In this document: positions 6,283 to 7,402 of the stretch, in pieces
How the letters are laid out: each line of letters opens with the position of its first letter
Position numbering within the stretch: position 1 is the first letter of the stretch
DNA from: Opitutaceae bacterium
GTDB taxonomy: Bacteria; Verrucomicrobiota; Verrucomicrobiia; Opitutales; Opitutaceae
NCBI GenBank assembly: GCA_005786775.1
Contig: SYDD01000143.1
Span: forward strand, 1-7,402
Direction: 5' to 3'
DNA length: 7,402 nt
Translations under genes and position numbers: made by a program
The notes under the pieces: model-generated
Databases searched by the model: none
Seen by the model: the letters and a program-made list of their open reading frames with translations, nothing else
Told to the model about the DNA's origin: nothing

Positions 6283-7302
6283 TCAGCCCGCGTTGGCGGG
6301 CGCGAGGAACTCGGCGAGGCGCACCGGCTGACCGATGCGGGCGGACTCGTACAGGGCGAGGACGGCGCCGAGGGCGAGCTCGGCCTCGAGCAGGTCCGGC
6401 GCCGGCGGGCGGCCGGCGACGAGCGCGGAGGTGAATTCGAGCACCTCGGCGACGAACGGGGTGTCGTCGGTCACCGTCAGGTGCTCCTCCGGCCCCGCGC
6501 CGGTGAGGTGCAGCTCCTGGTGGTCGAACGAGCCGAGGACGCAGCGGGCGTGCATCCGCTCGCCGAGCAGCTCGCACTCGTGGGCGCGCGCGTGTCCGGG
6601 CGCGGGGGAGCGGTGGGCGACCAGCGCGGCGCGCGTGCCCCCGGCGAACTCCACTAGGGCGAGCGCGGTGTCCTCCACGGCGCCGTCGCGGACCGGCGGC
6701 ACGAGGGCCTGCACGGAGACGATCTCCCGCCCGAGCAACCAGCGGAGGCGGTCGAGCGAGTGGATCATCCCGATGAGGGCGATGCCCCCGCCGGCGCGCG
6801 CGGGGTCGCCGTACCACGCGGGTGTCCCGGGCCCGAGGGCTTGCGCGTAGAGCCGGTCCGTGACGAGCGGGACGGACCCGAGGCGGCCGGCACGCAGGGC
6901 GGCGTGGAGGCGGCGCGAGGTGGCGAGGAAACGGTGGGTGAATCCGGCCATCGCGGGCACGCCGTGGCGGGCGACGATGGCGCGGAGGGCGCGCGACTCG
7001 GCGAGGGTGATGCAGTGCGGCTTCTCGATCAGCAGCGCGGCCCCGTGCTCGGCGCCTAGCGCCGCCGCCTCGAAGTGGAGGTGGTGCGGCAGGCAGATGC
7101 TCAGCGCGTCCGGCCGTCCGGCCAGCGCCTCCGCGACCGAAGCGCAGGCGGTGGCGCCGCATTCGGCCGCGAGCGCAGCGGCTCGGCCGGCGTCGGGGTC
7201 GGCCACGGCGACGACGCGGGCCCCACAGGCCCGGAAGGCGGCGGCGTGGGCCCGGCCCATCTGGCCCGCGCCGGCGATCGCGACGCGGAGGCGGCTAGGC
7301 AC
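6283..7302 (-). CDS. Gfo/Idh/MocA-family NAD(P)-dependent oxidoreductase
   Basis: 339 residues, a normal length for the family, cytoplasmic. The N-terminal Rossmann fold has VAIAGAGQMGRAH (7-19) with the GxGxxG loop at 11-16, and Asp35 at the end of the second strand (VVAVADPD), which favours NAD over NADP. SICLPHHLHFEAA (68-80) and the IEKPHC segment with Lys94 (92-97) are the family's cofactor and catalytic signatures. The C-terminal alpha/beta domain has GGGIALIGMIHSLD (171-184) with His181 and Asp184. In the usual form an Asp stands four residues before this His; here it is Ile177, so the Lys-Asp-His set is incomplete. Family members oxidise or reduce sugars, inositols or their derivatives; the substrate is not readable here. 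The start is GTG at 7302, fixed by a GGAGG six bases upstream; it overlaps the end of the preceding gene by 8 nt. Upstream in-frame codons are Ser/Arg/Trp-rich and not coding-like. Confidence 0.95.
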   Translation of the reverse strand: MPSRLRVAIAGAGQMGRAHAAAFRACGARVVAVADPDAGRAAALAAECGATACASVAEALAGRPDALSICLPHHLHFEAAALGAEHGAALLIEKPHCITLAESRALRAIVARHGVPAMAGFTHRFLATSRRLHAALRAGRLGSVPLVTDRLYAQALGPGTPAWYGDPARAGGGIALIGMIHSLDRLRWLLGREIVSVQALVPPVRDGAVEDTALALVEFAGGTRAALVAHRSPAPGHARAHECELLGERMHARCVLGSFDHQELHLTGAGPEEHLTVTDDTPFVAEVLEFTSALVAGRPPAPDLLEAELALGAVLALYESARIGQPVRLAEFLAPANAG

Positions 7303-7402
7303 GGCGCGCCTCCGGTCCGAGGGTGACGGTGAGTTCGCCCAGCCGGCCCACCAGCAGGCGCACCGCGAGGTACGCGAGCAGCGGGCAGAGGCCGAAGCAC
7401 GC
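7295..7402 (-). CDS. C-terminal end of an unidentified, probably membrane-associated protein (partial)
   Basis: Only the last 35 codons plus a TAG stop (7297-7295) are in the window. The frame is open from the edge and its codons end almost always in G or C, as in the real genes; the two other frames give Arg/Pro- or Ser/Trp-rich shadows. The visible peptide is hydrophobic (CFGLCPLLAYLAVRLLVGRL), consistent with a last transmembrane helix, and ends in a short polar tail GPEARRA. The stop overlaps the oxidoreductase GTG start by 8 nt, so the gene is very likely the upstream operon member. The family cannot be told from so short a piece; a membrane transporter or other integral membrane protein would fit. 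Confidence 0.65.
   Translation of the reverse strand, partial: ACFGLCPLLAYLAVRLLVGRLGELTVTLGPEARRA
7309..7313 (-). promoter_or_regulatory. Ribosome binding site (GGAGG) deciding the GTG start of the oxidoreductase
   Basis: On the minus strand GGAGG is followed by six bases (CGCGCC) and then GTG at 7302-7300. The spacing is near ideal and supports the GTG start, giving the normal Rossmann N-terminus SRLRVAIAGAG. The site lies inside the last codons of the upstream gene. Confidence 0.75.

Noticed and set aside
7101..7400. 99-residue minus-strand frame at the right edge
   Set aside because: It overlaps the oxidoreductase out of frame and is Pro/Arg/Ser-rich. The frame ending at 7295 has better codon bias and a plausible membrane segment.
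1..7402. CRISPR arrays, tRNA/rRNA genes, insertion sequences, attachment sites
   Set aside because: No spaced direct repeats, cloverleaf-like segments, transposase motifs or flanking inverted repeats were seen on reading both strands. The simple GCG/CGG-rich runs are coding bias.

Overview
The window is very GC-rich (about 70 % or more by eye) bacterial DNA in which every supported gene lies on the minus strand, so transcription runs from high to low coordinates. The gene types (a secreted right-handed beta-helix enzyme-like protein, a Gfo/Idh/MocA oxidoreductase, a beta-rich DUF-type protein and a TIM-barrel glycosidase-like protein, then a Sel1-repeat protein and a MacB/LolD-type ABC ATPase) suggest a polysaccharide-degrading bacterium. 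A Verrucomicrobiota (Opitutaceae-like) or Planctomycetota member is my best guess. No rRNA or other marker is present, so this is inference.

Region A (7402 to 1335) is one compact operon-like block. In transcription order it holds: the C-terminal end of an unidentified hydrophobic protein; a Gfo/Idh/MocA NAD-dependent dehydrogenase; a 294-residue beta-rich protein of unknown function; a 398-residue TIM-barrel-like protein with a CxCxxC cluster; an 844-residue exported right-handed beta-helix protein of GH141-like architecture with a golvesin-type C-terminal domain; and a 109-residue unknown protein. Four of the five junctions overlap (8, 4, 1 and 4 nt) and the fifth is a 10-nt gap. This indicates co-transcription and probably translational coupling. 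Only the beta-helix protein has a clear signal peptide. The picture is one exported polysaccharide-acting protein plus a set of cytoplasmic sugar-handling proteins, but the substrate cannot be read from the sequence.

Region B (1334 to 1218) is a short spacer with a strong 8-bp inverted repeat, probably marking the end of the first transcription unit or lying in the leader of the next gene. Region C (1217 to 1) holds a secreted Sel1-repeat protein and, after a 79-nt gap with a GC hairpin, the first 153 codons of an ABC transporter ATPase. The window edge cuts the ATPase just before its expected LSGG signature.

There are no tRNA or rRNA genes, CRISPR arrays, insertion sequences or gene-free stretches over 300 bases. 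The most interesting item is the five-gene coupled block, in which two to three members have no assigned function.
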